Positions 35,601 to 48,354 of a DNA stretch of 64,000 bases are shown here, in pieces (within the stretch, counting starts at the first letter, position 1; every line of letters starts with the position of its first letter). This DNA comes from Macquaria australasica (taxonomy: Eukaryota; Chordata; Actinopteri; Centrarchiformes; Percichthyidae). The stretch lies in contig SEMN01000305.1 of NCBI GenBank assembly GCA_005408345.1, positions 434,797 to 498,796 on the forward strand. Reading direction: 5' to 3'. The notes beneath the pieces are model-generated. The model was not told the origin of the DNA. It was given only the letters and a program-made list of their open reading frames with translations, and searched no databases. Made by a program: the position numbers and the translations under genes.

Positions 35601-38600
35601 GTCTCATTTTTTTTAACCTATTTAAAGAAGGAAATGTAGGAGAAAGTAAATATGCCTACTATTTTTATTGTGAAAATGTGCTGCCCCAGTTTTGTTCTAT
35701 TTATGTTGTTTTCTAATTGTACTTTTTTAGTTTGTCTTATTTGATTTGTATCAGCTACTTTTATGTGCTCAGATTTGTTCTAATTGTTCCATTATCTGTT
35801 GATTTACTTTACATTGTTGTCTCGTGTTGCTTTACATACAATGAACTTCTTTATGCCTCTCTGTTTTTCATACCTCTCACGGCTCTCTCTATTTATTTTT
35901 CTCCTTTTATCTGCCTCTCTGTGAGGCCCATCGCTTCACATGGCTGTCCCTCCGTCACTCTCTGTCACCATCTGTGACGGTCGGGTCTGGCTAGCTGCTC
36001 TGCTCGGTCTCATTACCCTGCCAAGCTTGCCTCAAGCCAGGTGTGAGGAATTTTTTCTTGTGTGTGCGTGCAGTGAGGTTGCTGTCTATTACCTCTTACA
36101 ATATAACATTCATAGCTGGATGCCGGCAGAGTGAGGTACAGTCAGTGACCGTACAAACACACACAACAGCGAACAGGTTCCTCGGGGTATTTGTCCCCGT
36201 CCTTCCTCTGCACCTTGCAACAATTCAGACTTTGTTCTTGGCTGCGTGTTACTGCTGTCTGGTTTCCTCTCAAAGAAATGTGTGATGAAAGCCAAGACAA
36301 GTCTCTCAAACAACATTTAACCAGAATTTGGCAGGTGTAGTTGAAGTTTTACAAGTATTTTAAGCCCAGGTTAAAAAAGAAAAATCTCTCTCACCCAACT
36401 GTTTTTACTCTTCTTGTCATTGTTGTCCTAGAGACAATTTCTCTAAAAGAAGACCCATTTTGGGCCTTCACCCACTGATCATATGGATCAGTATTAAGGC
36501 CAATTAAGCCATATTTTATTGATCAGTATCACCGACATCAGGCCTGACCTGACCTCAGTCATCACCTCCAACTTTGCCTTTATCTCAGTGACATTTTGCA
36601 GCACGTTATGTAAGCGTGTGGATAAAGAGCTGCTGTTGCTTAAAAACTGCATTTAAAAGTGCATTTGAGCTTTTACATGACAATATAGGAACCCATTACT
36701 GTAACGGGAATCTGTGATGCAGACTATATCTTCTTAAAGCGAGACTATGTAACTTCTGCTAAACAGCAGCCACTGCGGCTACAAGTGACAATTATGATAT
36801 AATGAGCTAAAAATAAGCTAAAGTGCTAAGCTATTGTAACAGCAGCACAAGTGGAACAGAGTCATAAAGTCAGGGAACTGACCATAAGTTACTGGTCATA
36901 CCAGACCAAGTAAGATGTAGCAGCTGAACCACTGAGTGTTTTGGTTTGACCAAAGGTGCGTTTTACTACTTATGAATTCAACTTATTGTTTGTAAGAGGA
37001 ACATTGTGTTATCTCTTCTTTCAAAGGTTACCTAGTCTCTCTTTAATGCAGAACTATTCAGCTGTCAAACATACTATGTGACAATTTGACTGATATAGGC
37101 TTAGGCTGTACCAAGTTTAGGTTAGATCAGAAGTAAGCATTTAATATATAAGGAATATATATATATATCATATATCACATATTCTTTGTCTACCAAACCC
37201 AAGGGAAGAAAAGGCCTCTGAATTTCACACGGCAGACATATTTTTCTTTAGCCACCAGACATCTGTGACTTCATTTTAGAGAGAATTCACGACTGCCTCC
37301 TATAATCAGAAATAAGAGTATCACAGGAAAAAGTGGCAGCCAGGATGATTCACTCTCTGATCACTTCACCGTCTGTTTCTTTGTCAGTCAGTGTTTTCTC
37401 ACTCTTCCCATCACTTAGGCTGGGAAACCACTCAGACATCATTCTGGCAGAATGCCCTTGACATTTTCAGTGTTTGTCGCTGTTTTTCGCCTTCCTGATT
37501 TCTTCCACCGAATCTTGTCTTCAATAATGTATGCCTTAGTGCTTTTATTGAAGGATGATAACACTCCTTTATCATAATATCTAAGGTCCAATATTTAAGG
37601 CATTCAAATGTCCTGCAGTTAAAAACCCTGTATAAATTAAAGGTGCTGGTGTAATTGACCGAGTCCAGTTTTATGACTGTGTTTGAGCTAACAGGGCGGG
37701 AAAAACTTCAACCTCACTAAGGTCTGTTTTTGTTTGGCTGCTTATGAGGCACTTATTCAAAGATGCTATTTGATTTAAGACAATGTCATTTTGAAAATCT
37801 ATCTGTAAAATGTTTTTAAAAGAGCCCAAACTTTTTAATTGAGAGTTTGGACAGCGTCTAGGCCAGCACTGGCCAACTTGAGCTAAAAAGCACCCTTATT
37901 TCAACTTGCCTTGGCACTTATCCTATTCAGTAAGCCTACAGAGAATTAAAACACTCATAAACCTCCTTTAAGTCTCTGCATGTGCAGCCCTCATAATATC
38001 ATTCTGTAGATACCAATTTAGAAGTACCTCAGGACATTTTTAGGTTAGAGAGTGTGTGTGTATGCATGCATTTGAGTAAGAAACAGAGAGACAGAGATGT
38101 GTGTGTCCTCTTAGTTCCCGCAGCGTAGCTCGGATGTTCAGTCTAATTCCAGCAGTTTCAGTACAGTGGTTGCAGCCTTAAAGAATTCACACTTTGTTGC
38201 ATGCATGCTGCACTGCAGAATCCATATTCCTCCACCTTAAACAAGCACTGGCTGGAAAACCCTGCAGCATAAAACGGATACAGGATGGTTCCCTCCTCTG
38301 TCCCCTTATGATGAGGTAGTCTGGTCTGAACATTAATCTTTGGCAGTAAATTTCTTCTCTTGGCCTGCGCTTAGATACTGTCACACTGTAGTTGGACAAG
38401 ATGACACTGTCGCCTGGTCCCTGCTCACTCCTCCGACAGCAGGGCAGGAAGCAGAGCATGGTGGTCACATATCTGTCCTCGCTGTGCTAAGACCCATCTT
38501 GTTTCTGCTCTGCATGGCATGATGTCACTGTGTTATGGTAATATTTCCAGAGTTGTGGTCAGTGGTGTCAGTGTGACACTATGACTGGACACAAAGCTCT

Positions 38601-41600
38601 GTGACACACCACAGGTCAGAGGCTATAAAGACAGAAATAGCCCTGAAGGAAATAAACAGCAGTAAACAGAGGGATACACACACTGTACTTTCTTAGGGGG
38701 GTACACAGGCACACATACTGAAGATACAAGCACACATTCACACTCAAACATTACACACAAGCAGAGCTTTCCAGGAAATGTGAATGGGGACCCTAATGAT
38801 TTTCTATTTTATTTAAAAGAGAATGCAAGCCAGTGAGCACAAGTGTTTATGTGTGTGCATACGCTTGTAAGATCTGTGTGTGTGTGTGTGCGTGTGTGCG
38901 TGAGTTGCTCTATGAGTCGCTGCCTTCCACCGCAGCGGTGCGATACAGTCTTCGTGTCAAATCATCAGCTGGATGGTTTCCAAGCTCAGCACTGACACAG
39001 TGACAGAGGAGCAGGGCTCATCACCTCCCTGGAGGGGGGGGGGGGCTAGTGTAGGGGCGAGATGCTACTGAAAAACATTCGCTGACTCTTTTATGAACTT
39101 CACTCTGTTTTCCTCCAACTCCTTCCCTCCTCTCTCCGGCGCTCAACGCATAAAAGAGCAATGAGCAGCGGAATAACAATCATTTTTCAGGCTTTTCGGA
39201 CCACACTGTGAATGCAAACACATCCACAGACGCCTGCGGTTTACACAGTAGTAAAAAAAATAGCAGGTTCAATTTATGCATTTCACACACATACATTACA
39301 TACACACACATTATGTTCACATTACCCACGTACTGATGATCGGAGCCGTGAGGTATTAAGCTGCAAGGCAGAGAGCTTGTCCTGTGACCTAGGAACAGAG
39401 CTATTTATAAGCAGATTAATTATGCCAATGCATATGGTAATCAGTATGGTTGTGGTCTCATAAAGAGGGGGAGGTGGAAGCTGTAGACACAAGCGTTCCC
39501 TCATCTCCTCTGTCACAGGGAATTAACACAGCCTACTAGTTAATTTACAACTTGTTTTACGTGTCGTTGTATATGTACAAACTTGGGTGAAGCCTCTTTA
39601 ACCATCTGAGGTGTCCTTGCACAAGTTTCTCTGTCCCTACCTTCCTGTGCAGGCACTCTGTAGCTGACCTTGACCTCTGACCTCCCTGTGAAAGCTGGCT
39701 ACTGAAAATAGATCTGAGGTATTATTTATGAGTACATGAGATCCTAATGGGCATTGATGTCCTCACGCTTGATGTCAAGAGAGCCCAGTAAGAACTGGTT
39801 TGGTGTTTTGCAGGTCAGAAGATGCCTGGAAGTCGCAGTTATAACTGTTAGGCCGCGTTCAGACTGACTTCAGCCCTGCGTGAAACAACGCAGCCCCCTC
39901 ATTGATTTGAATGGAGCCAGTCCAGTGACGCAGCAGGGGTCCCAACGCAGGTAGCTCCGGCCAAACAACGCATTATCATCTGGTGAAAAAGTTGAACCAG
40001 GCTCAGTTTTTGCCGGAATACAACATCATCCAGCAAGGTCCTGCGTTGGCCAATCAAATACATCCAAGCGCACATTCTTGGTAGATTACTCTGTAACAGG
40101 AAGGCCGTATTTCTGCTGTTTAGCTTGCAATCGCTGTGACAAAAGATAAGATATTTGCAGCAGTGAAATCCTGTCTATCAGTATTATAAACTTATATTTT
40201 ACAGGGTCTGAGCGCCTGCTTAAAAGTTTGGTTGAAAAGTGACATTTTTAGGTGCCCAGGTAATGTAACAGTTATGTGTTAAACGTCTATATTTGAGGTC
40301 CTAACAACATGTAGAAATATGATTTCTTTTTCTTCAAGGTTACGAAGTTATTGTCAGAGCGGATATAAGACTTATTCTACAGTCTCTCCCCTATTTGAAC
40401 TTCTCTTGTTGATAAAAATCACTTATTTTACTTTGTCCATCTAATCTTTTAAAAAAACAAAAAAACATTCTTTATCTCTTTTTTTCTGTTTTCATTTGTA
40501 TTCTATGGATTTTGACACATGTTGTTTGTCTCATTTTAAGGATATTTTTGTCAATTATTGATGCGATTATTGTCTCAGGTGTTTATGGTTTGGCTCCCCT
40601 TTTGATTAGCTGCCACAGCCTGTGGTTTTAGTATAAAGATGTTGTTGTGTCATGTTGTGAATTTGATACCTGACTAAGGTCCATGACTGAAACATGATAA
40701 ACTCAGTGCTGACACTGAATTCAACCTTCTCTTACACACCTGTCTACCAGGTGCCTTAGACAGCATTTAGTTTGAAATATAGACATTTAAATGAAATGTT
40801 GACACAATGGTTGTAAAGTATAAGGTGGACATATTAAAGACTTTTCAACCAAATTTTAAAGGCGACTGCTTACTGGAAGCCTGCAATATAAGATGTAAGA
40901 CTTTTTGGACCCTTCCTCTCACAGCGAAGCTTGAGTACCTCGCTGTTTAGCCAGCTAAACGCATCATACTGGGGTTGGCTAAGACTAAGAATAGCTGACC
41001 TTTTCTCCATCACATCCACTAGGGCTGAATAACACACGCCTTCTCACTCCTCTCCTCTCAAATACGGCATTAGTCAGATTACCACCTTCCTCCTTTCCAT
41101 CATTTCTCCATATGATCCCTTCTTCCACGGCGGAGAGAGTGAAGGTCAGATAGCAACAGCTTCCTCTCCTCGTCCCTCTATCGCTCTCCTTATCAGTTTT
41201 TATCACCTCCCACTTTTCATTCCCACTCTGGCACGTTACCATTTAATTCTCCTTTCGTGTCTCCCCTTCAGCCTTTATCGCTCCCATTTCCCTCTTCTTC
41301 TTCTACTTCTACGTCCTTCCATTTCTCTCTGTTTTGCTCTGTCATCTTCGCACTCTCCCCTCTCTTTTCCAATTTTTTATTCTCTTGGCTCAAATATTGG
41401 TTTGGACACAAAAACAAAAACTCAGAGTCATGCACGCAGACTCACACACCTGAGCTGCCTCCCCTCTGTGCCTCAGGTGATCACATCACAAACACGCCCA
41501 CACACAAGCATCACATCAATCTTGCTTTCGAGCTCACACTGCGAAATGCACAGAGACATAAATATATACAGGCTACACTACACAAGTAGGCCAGTTGAAT

Positions 41601-44386
41601 TCGATATGCTTCTCCGCACCAGATGGGTCTGAGGAATTGTTCCAGCTGATAAATAATGTATCGCCTACCTGTATTAAATTGAATCGATGCCTCCTTGTCA
41701 TAATGAATGTTTTAATGGATTTGAGTGACAGATCTGGGGCACAGACTATTGGTAACTCCTTTATAGGCTGTTGTTTTTTTCTTTTCCCTCTCTGTATCTC
41801 TCTGTTGCAAAGTCCGTCTGTCTTAATCTGTTTGCCCAATTTTTCAGCCCCTTCTGTCATATCTCATCTTTTTGTCCTCTGTTCTTTTGTCACGCTATTT
41901 CAGTCGGTCTCTCCTCTCATGTCATCTCTCAAGTGATCTAAGATGCACTTTCATTAAAGATAAATCAAATTCAATTGGTGCATAAAAACCTGACTTCTCT
42001 CTCTTATTCTTCCTTTCTCTGAACCCGCGGATCTCTGTTTGTCTTCTGTCTTTTTATGAATATTTAACTCTTGCCCCGTGCGTGGCCCTCTGCCTTGGCT
42101 CTTTGCCTCGGGTCCGTGAGCTGTCCAGGGCACCGACGAGCAGCCAGAAATACGTTCCCAAACGCTGGAGCCATAACACCACCAACTCTGCCAGCCCAGG
42201 ACAAGCCACTTACATTCTGTGTATTTAGCCGAGGCACAAAAACGACCTACGCAGGTCGTTCAACAAGCTGAAATTCCATTACGACAAGAGAGGAAATGTA
42301 GGTATATTCCACGAGTACGGAGAATTGATGATAGAGAATATTTAGATGTTCAGGACAGGAAAGTCAGAGTGTTTGGAGCACGTAGGACAGATAAGGGGTT
42401 AGGAAAAAGAACCTTAACTCTAAAATAACATCACCACAATAAACAAGCCAGGGTCATATAAGGCCGAATACAAACCAGAAGCATTTATTTACAAGGAGAC
42501 CTGACAGTTAGCATCTTTGGCATGTGAGAATTCAAAGCCACATAAGACAGTTAACAGAACTCCAAAGAAGCCAATTCATCTGTATCCAAATAAACTGCAA
42601 AGTGCTAAAAAGCTAAATTATTTTATACGTCAAGGGATTTGGCCATTGAAATCTTGACAACTTGATATGGCTAATGTGTTAGCAAATTAGTGCCTGAATA
42701 CACAGTGTCCAGCAGACACAAAGCAACATTAGCATTCATTTGGAGTCTTGTTTCTGGTCACCTGATGAACGCAAGTGTGGTGGCGGGGCGTGGTTTAGCG
42801 CTCAGCTGCAGAGGAGAGAGGTGGGGGAGTGGCTCAGGGAGTCAGGGCAGCACACAGGTGCCGCAAATGATAATCAGCGTGTGTGTTTATCAGTAGCGGC
42901 AGCCTGGGGAGAGGGGGGATGGAGCTGGAGAGCGGAGAAGGACACACGACAGAGCTGCCAGGCACCCAGAGACGAGAAGGAAACGACGGGAAGAAGGACA
43001 GTCGTGGTGTATGTGTGTTGCAAGTGAGCTCAGTGGAGCAGAATAAAGGGCCAGACAAGGCCATAAACGGTAAAGTTGTGTGTGCGCTTCTGTCAGCGGA
43101 ACCCGCGAGCAAGGAACCTTGCTACAGCAAGTGTTCACTTTCTTTTTTTGTCCTCCACCAACTCATGAAAACAACGTCTGTCTCTTTAGCTGCTAAATGC
43201 TCCACAGGTGCAGGTAACGTACAAAGGGTTTGTTAGAAGTGTTTTCGCTGAACACAGCTGCCTCTAAGAGCAGCGAGACTGAACGACGAGAGAAACCAAA
43301 ACAATGAGCTGAAAGATGCTAAAACGCTCTGTAGAGCTGAGGGGAACTGCAGGGTTGGGCGCTAATTCTCTGTGGGTTTGTCACTATGAGCGACACCTTT
43401 CACCTTACACAAAATCATTGGGTGCATTGTCTATATAAAAATATGATATAATGTAAGCTTTAAGTTTAATGTGTCAGGAAGAAACAAACAACCAGCCCAC
43501 CAGGAGGCACTGACCTCCACCAGCTCAGACGCAACATACTGAATGTCCTACAGAACATTTTGTCTTTGACTTTTTTCTCGCTATTTTCTTTCCTTTTCTT
43601 GCATTTGCTGAAGAAACATGTCCTCTCTGTCTTTCTATCCCTTCCTTTCTCACTTTCTCCCTCCTGCTGTCTGTCTTTCTTGTGGACAGACACAACTTAA
43701 AAGCACCTGCCAACCTTGCCGCTTTCCCGAAGCCACGCTTTGACGTTGGTGGCTGCCAGAGTCAAGTCACGTCAACCTTTCTCAGTGACACATGCCTGAC
43801 AAAAACACAAAGACGAAGACAAACTGAGTGAGTTACTTAAACACAGGCAAACACAAGAAAGTGCTAGCATAAGACTTAAAAAACCGAAACGGAAACAGAA
43901 ATCCAATAGAAACTAACAATCAGGCACGAACACAGAAATTTTCTAGCAATAACTGACGCAATCAGCAGCAATATCAAAGGGTCCTGAATGAGTTACTGTA
44001 TGAAGACGTTGCACACACACACACAAACGTACACACACTTGCATGCATGGACTCATATTCACACTGAGAGGTAGCGACAACTGGAATCTCTGTACATTAG
44101 ACTCACAGCCCTGCAGTCACATCGGAGGGCATTAATAACCACAGAAACACACTACATGCTCTCACACACACACACATGTTCACTTGACCCCATTCACTCT
44201 GTTAAAGTGGTTACTGCGGGTGTGTATGAGTGCCATATCAGTACACAATACACGTCAGTCTAAGAGACAGTGTGTGTGTTCTTGAGGGCGTATAGTAGTT
44301 TGGTTACATTTATAACTTTTTAAGTGTAGTGTGACGTGGAATATAGCTGTAATTTCATGGTTATTAGTTGGGATTATAACCGGTGC

Positions 44387-44427
<41 letters not shown>

Positions 44428-44587
44428 GAAAACACAATAGCCCGGCTGTGGGTGTGCTGTGTTGTGTCACTTACGACTCAAAAGCCCTTCTCTCACAATG
44501 TTTGTTCTGATGTTTTGGCAGAAATGTGTTTGTATGAGGACAGGGCTTTTGGTGATAGCAGATAGCAGAGCAGAGTGCATACAGGAA

Positions 44588-44627
<40 letters not shown>

Positions 44628-44930
44628 CAGTTTACTGTCTTCAAGTGGCCTTCCTCTCAAGCTCCTTGTCCCTTAATCTCATTCCTGTTTCCCACAGATC
44701 CTGGCCTTCCTGGTCTCCCCTAACCTCCAGATCACACATTAACTCACACACACACTTTAGCCGAGTGAGTCACTTGCACACATACACACCACACACACAC
44801 ACACACCACACACGTACATGCTGTCCTTAATGGGAGCATATGAGTCCAGCTTTTTTGAGCACCATCATTAACCATCTGGACTGAAGGGGCCAAAGCACAC
44901 CCCGGTGCACGCTATGTTTGTACAAGTGTT

Positions 44931-44971
<41 letters not shown>

Positions 44972-45467
44972 ACGAGAGGGGTTAGCCAGAAAAACAAAAA
45001 AAACAGGTACAAAAGGACACACTCACCCCCTCAGCATTATCTCTGCCTTCAGGAACCAGAAAGACAAGGCAGTAAGATGAATGGGATGTCCACTGACAGC
45101 TATTACAGTATAAGCAAGAGTACAGTGTTACAAGGCCTAACCTAGTTCACCTGCTTAGAAATAAGCTCAATTAACATTTATGAGCAGAGATCACCTGAGC
45201 TTGCCTTTTCTGAGAAGGTCGTGAGGCCCATTATTGGTGATTTCTTGGGTTGCTCTAATTCAATCCCCCGCTACTTAAGGAATGGACCGCTAAGGTGGCT
45301 GTTGCTCTCCAAGTAACTGTAACACAAATCTGCTGATTTGTTGGGGTAAACTTGAGACATTATTGAGACGTGAAGGGCAGTTTGAGGGGATCGTATTGCA
45401 GAGAGGAGCAGGGGAACGAAATCTTCAGATTGCTCTGACTCTGAGGTCAAACTATTAGCTCTGTCTG

Positions 45468-45501
<34 letters not shown>

Positions 45502-46734
45502 CTTAGAGAGAGAGAGTCTGCATCTGACTTGCTTGCATCTGCGTACATGTGGGAGGCGCGCACATGGAAGTGTGTGTATGTGTTTGCATACATATCCACA
45601 AAATAAGGGGAGAGCAATAGTGCAATAAGTGGCCCACCATCAGGGACTAAATTGACTAAGCGCCTGCAATCAAATTATCTAAATGAGCTGAAGTGACAAT
45701 AACAAATTATAAGACCTTGGAGCATCTTTGGCTCATAGTTTTAGCAGAGGAACAGTTTGTTTACTTGCCAGGAAACTGGCCAGCAAGAGGATCCCGCTTC
45801 CACAGCCAAACAAACAAGAGACCACCTGCAAGAGGTCTGGCTGCTGCCACCTGAACAAGAACATGGCATGGGCTTATAGACCTACTTTTGGCAAATGATG
45901 CAGGCTGGATATGTTTTCTTTTTCATTATTATTCTGGCCTGCCACTGCCAGAACAAGTCTTTAATAGTCATTTAAACAGTAAATCGTCCTTTTTGACAGT
46001 TTAGATCACCCTAAATGTTCCTGTGTGTTTGTGTTGGGAATGAAAACTATGTGTTGAACGTCTTTCAGACTCCATCCATCCTCACCTTGGAACTTGAAGC
46101 CCTCTATCTGCACCCAGAGGCAGAGGTCCTCCGTGTCACAGTCGCAACTCCAGGGGTTGCCGCTGAGCCCCAGAGACCGCAGAGCCGGCAGGGCGATCAG
46201 ACTGCTGATGTTGAGGGCCGTCAGGTTGTTCCGACTCACATCCAGCACCTGCAGAGCCATGTTCTCCGAGAAGGCATCCGGGTGGATCTCCCCCAGACTC
46301 GGGTTATCCGTCAGCCGGAGCATCACCAGCGACGACAGGGGCCCGAAAGTCCGGTCCTCGATCTGCAGCAGGGTGTTGAACGACAAGTCCAGGTAGGCGA
46401 GTTTTCGCAAATTCCCAAAGGTGGACTCGGAGATCTCGGTCAGAGAGTTGTTGCTGCAGTCCAGATAGACCAGATCTGACAGGTAGTTGAGCTGCAGCGC
46501 CGGAAGGTCCAAGATGCGGTTGTTGGAGATGATGAGCTGCCGGGTTGCCAGGGGCAGGTCATTGGGGAACACGGTGAGCTCCTGCCCGGCGCACTGGACC
46601 ACCAGCTGGTCGTCGCACACGCATCTGTCTGGGCAGCCGGCTGTGAGAGCCGGGGATGGGGTCACCCCCATCACGAAGATAAAGAGGAAGAGGAGCCGGA
46701 GGGACTGGGCGCTGGGCTCAGGCAACAGACGCAT
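32618..46734 (-). CDS. lrrc52: LRRC52-type leucine-rich repeat membrane protein (BK channel gamma-subunit family)
   Basis: Two coding exons, 46734-46086 and 32958-32618, joined by a 13.1-kb GT-AG intron, give 329 residues (human about 313). Order: a hydrophobic signal sequence (residues 12-32); an LRRNT cap with Cys34, 38, 40 and 48; five to six LRRs (about 60-190) with LVYLDCSNNSL and LAYLDLSFNTL; an LRRCT cap split by the intron (NPWSCDCD, then Cys223 and Cys245); one transmembrane helix (about 254-282, FVIFSAGTVSAWVMGVLMVL); and a cytosolic tail with an acidic cluster (SDDEDD). This is the architecture of LRRC26/52/55/38, auxiliary subunits that shift voltage gating of SLO1/SLO3 K+ channels. 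Within the group, LTVFPNDLPLATRQL and LSDLVYLDC point to LRRC52. Unusual is the Gly-rich C-terminus after the acidic cluster. The channel partner in fish is not shown by the sequence. Confidence 0.95.
33120..36730. other. lrrc52 intron, right-hand part
   Basis: No additional exon is recognised. Simple repeats occur at 33158-33186 and 33316-33340. A repeat-poor stretch at 33480-33640 (GATAATCAGCCC, TTTAATTATGGAG) could be regulatory. Minus-strand open frames near 33890-34297 are low-complexity Ser/Leu-rich and not convincing. Confidence 0.45.
36738..37042 (+). mobile_element. TTAA-type MITE, family A copy 2 (in lrrc52 intron)
   Basis: The left end AGCGAGACTATGTAACTTC and the inverted right end AGAGAGACTAGGTAACCT are imperfect inverted repeats. 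TTAA is present on both sides (36734-36737 and 37043-37046). It is 305 bp and shares its interior with 11650-11991. Confidence 0.75.
37050..39850. other. lrrc52 intron, middle part
   Basis: AT-rich sequence with minor GT tracts (38875-38895) and a 10-base G run near 39037. No exon, RNA gene or mobile element is recognised with confidence. Confidence 0.4.
39852..40240 (+). mobile_element. Possible MITE end in lrrc52 intron
   Basis: Begins GGCCGCGTTCAGACTGACTT and continues with CGCAGCCCCCTCATTGATTT and GAATGGAGCCAG, a terminal sequence type I associate with teleost hAT/Harbinger-like MITEs. An inverted partner end was not found, so the right limit is a guess. Confidence 0.35.
40241..45130. 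other. lrrc52 intron, left-hand part
   Basis: Contains several long GT tracts (44390-44426, 44590-44627, 44937-44969) and CA tracts (44760-44815). A 69-codon open frame at 42219-42428 has a charged, low-repeat translation but no family match I can name. No further lrrc52 exon is required by the protein. Confidence 0.4.
44390..44426. repeat. (GT)n microsatellite
   Basis: Pure GT run. Similar runs follow at 44590-44627, 44937-44969 and 45471-45500. Confidence 0.95.
45135..45265. promoter_or_regulatory. Candidate conserved non-coding element in lrrc52 intron
   Basis: Repeat-free sequence with CTCAATTAACATTTATGAGC, CACCTGAGC and GCCCATTATTGGTGA, lying 0.8-1 kb before lrrc52 exon 1 on the transcript's downstream side. 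Similar texture recurs at 45600-45760 (CTAAATTGACTAAGC, AAATTATCTAAATGAGC). Inference only. Confidence 0.25.
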
Positions 46735-46811
46735 GACGAGGCCGCCCAGAGCGTCATGAACTCGGGCTGAGCTTGACCAGGACTCCCCGGCGCTCTCCGG
46801 GCATCCTGCAT
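46671..46811 (-). other. Upstream ORF overlapping the lrrc52 start codon
   Basis: On the minus strand an ATG at 46811, 77 nt before the lrrc52 ATG, opens a 46-codon frame ending at TGA (46673-46671), out of frame with and 64 nt past the main start codon. Its start context is weak (C at -3), while the main ATG has G at -3. It is transcribed only if transcription starts upstream of 46811, as the TATA box suggests. It may dampen lrrc52 translation. Confidence 0.4.
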
Positions 46812-46888
46812 GGGTCTGAGGAGCTGTGAGAGAGGCGAGATGGCTGCTCTGAGTGTCTGGCTGTCGCTGCCTGAGAGCCCGGCTGCTG

Positions 46889-46894
46889 TTTATA
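46889..46894 (-). promoter_or_regulatory. Putative lrrc52 TATA box
   Basis: TATAAA on the minus strand (context GGATATAAACAGC) about 155 nt upstream of the lrrc52 ATG. It predicts transcription starting near 46860 and a 5' UTR of about 125 nt. The surrounding 46740-47000 DNA is GC-rich. Confidence 0.5.
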
Positions 46895-47557
46895 TCCAGC
46901 CTCTCTTTCTCTCTAAGAAAGACTATCGGTCAGTCACTCACACGCACTCTGGCGCGCCACGCACGTCGCCACAAGACATCATTTCAGAAGGTGACCGAGA
47001 GACGCTTATCGCTCTGTGGGTGAGAATCGTGCAGCTTACCCGACTTTGTCCCGCCGAAGGAGACCACAGAGCCACTGAATGTTGTCGATCACCCCCTCGG
47101 TGACTCATCTTTGTGAATTAGTTGTCGCCAGCAGAGTGCATTGTTTTTTTACTTTCCAAACAAATGCCATGACTTGCGCAAAATCCCTGAATCCTGGATG
47201 TAGACTCCGCGGAAACGCACCCCGCTCACAAATGTCCTTGACTGTTTTTCTGCGTGTCCAGCAGACAGTTTTTCTCAGGAGCGCGATGGAAAGTGCGCCC
47301 TTCCACTGCGCTCAGACAGCTCTGTGTGACTGTGGCTCTCTGCTGCGCTGTGGTGATACTCTCTGCGCTCCCTCCCTCCCTGTCTCTCCACCCGCACACA
47401 CTGGAGCTCTGCACACACAGAAGTACTGTTTGTGTTGTGTGTGTGAGTTGGCAGTGGTGTGATTTACAATGGTGACGTCACCAGGTGTTGCTCTCTTGAG
47501 AAAAACAGCCGTCCAGAGTACAGCCCGGCCAGAGAAACTCAGAGGTGTGAGGTGGAT

Positions 47558-47560
<3 letters not shown>

Positions 47561-47634
<74 letters not shown>
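47561..47634. repeat. (CT)24(GT)12 compound microsatellite upstream of lrrc52
   Basis: A pure CT run (47561-47609) passes into GT (47610-47634), about 0.7 kb upstream of the predicted lrrc52 transcription start. Polypurine/polypyrimidine and alternating tracts of this kind can adopt non-B DNA. Confidence 0.95.
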
Positions 47635-47639
<5 letters not shown>

Positions 47640-48354
47640 GTGCATAAAAAACAAGTCAATCATAATCTTGCCTGAAAGCGGCAGCCTCTGAGCCATGCAC
47701 AGATTTAACAGGCCTTATCTCATGTGGTCCAATGGCTAATTTCGCCCCATTCTGTCCCTCCAGCGACTTGTTGACAACAGAATGCTTTCAAATTGGATTG
47801 TGTGTGCTCAGTTAATTTTTTTTCTTGGCATACTCAAGTTTTAATTTGGGAAGGAAATGGAGTCACACGTTCAGCTGTCCACATTTATGTGCGTCACTTT
47901 TTTTGTCTGAACATTGAACACTGGAAAGAGGCTGACAGGATGTTGACTGCCACCTCTTGCGTCTTTGCTGCCAATGTCTCATACTGTGTCATTCAATGGA
48001 TCAAAAGCAGTAGGTAGACTTTGGATTAAGATGACAGATGAAATTAAGATTATTATATCATAATGCCAAGTGGTGTGATTGTTGCCATCCCAACCATAGA
48101 TTTGCCACGCCATTATGTTCCTATGAGTATCAGAAATATGAATAAATCAGTGCACAAGAATGGTTAGGTATAATTAAAGCCATTAGGTTAGTAAAGAGGT
48201 CTAAACATTCTTGTGAGCATAATTACTGATCATTTATCACCAGCCACATTTCAAGACTGTTTTCTTCAAGGGTCAAACAGAGGTCATTCATCTTTCAGTA
48301 GCACTATCATTGATTACAGCCAATGGACCATTTTATTATGAGAATCAGATTTAA

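Noticed and set aside
46015..46479. A 154-codon plus-strand frame opposite lrrc52 exon 1
   Set aside because: It is an antisense shadow of the LRR exon with no family resemblance. The minus strand gives a clear LRRC52 protein.
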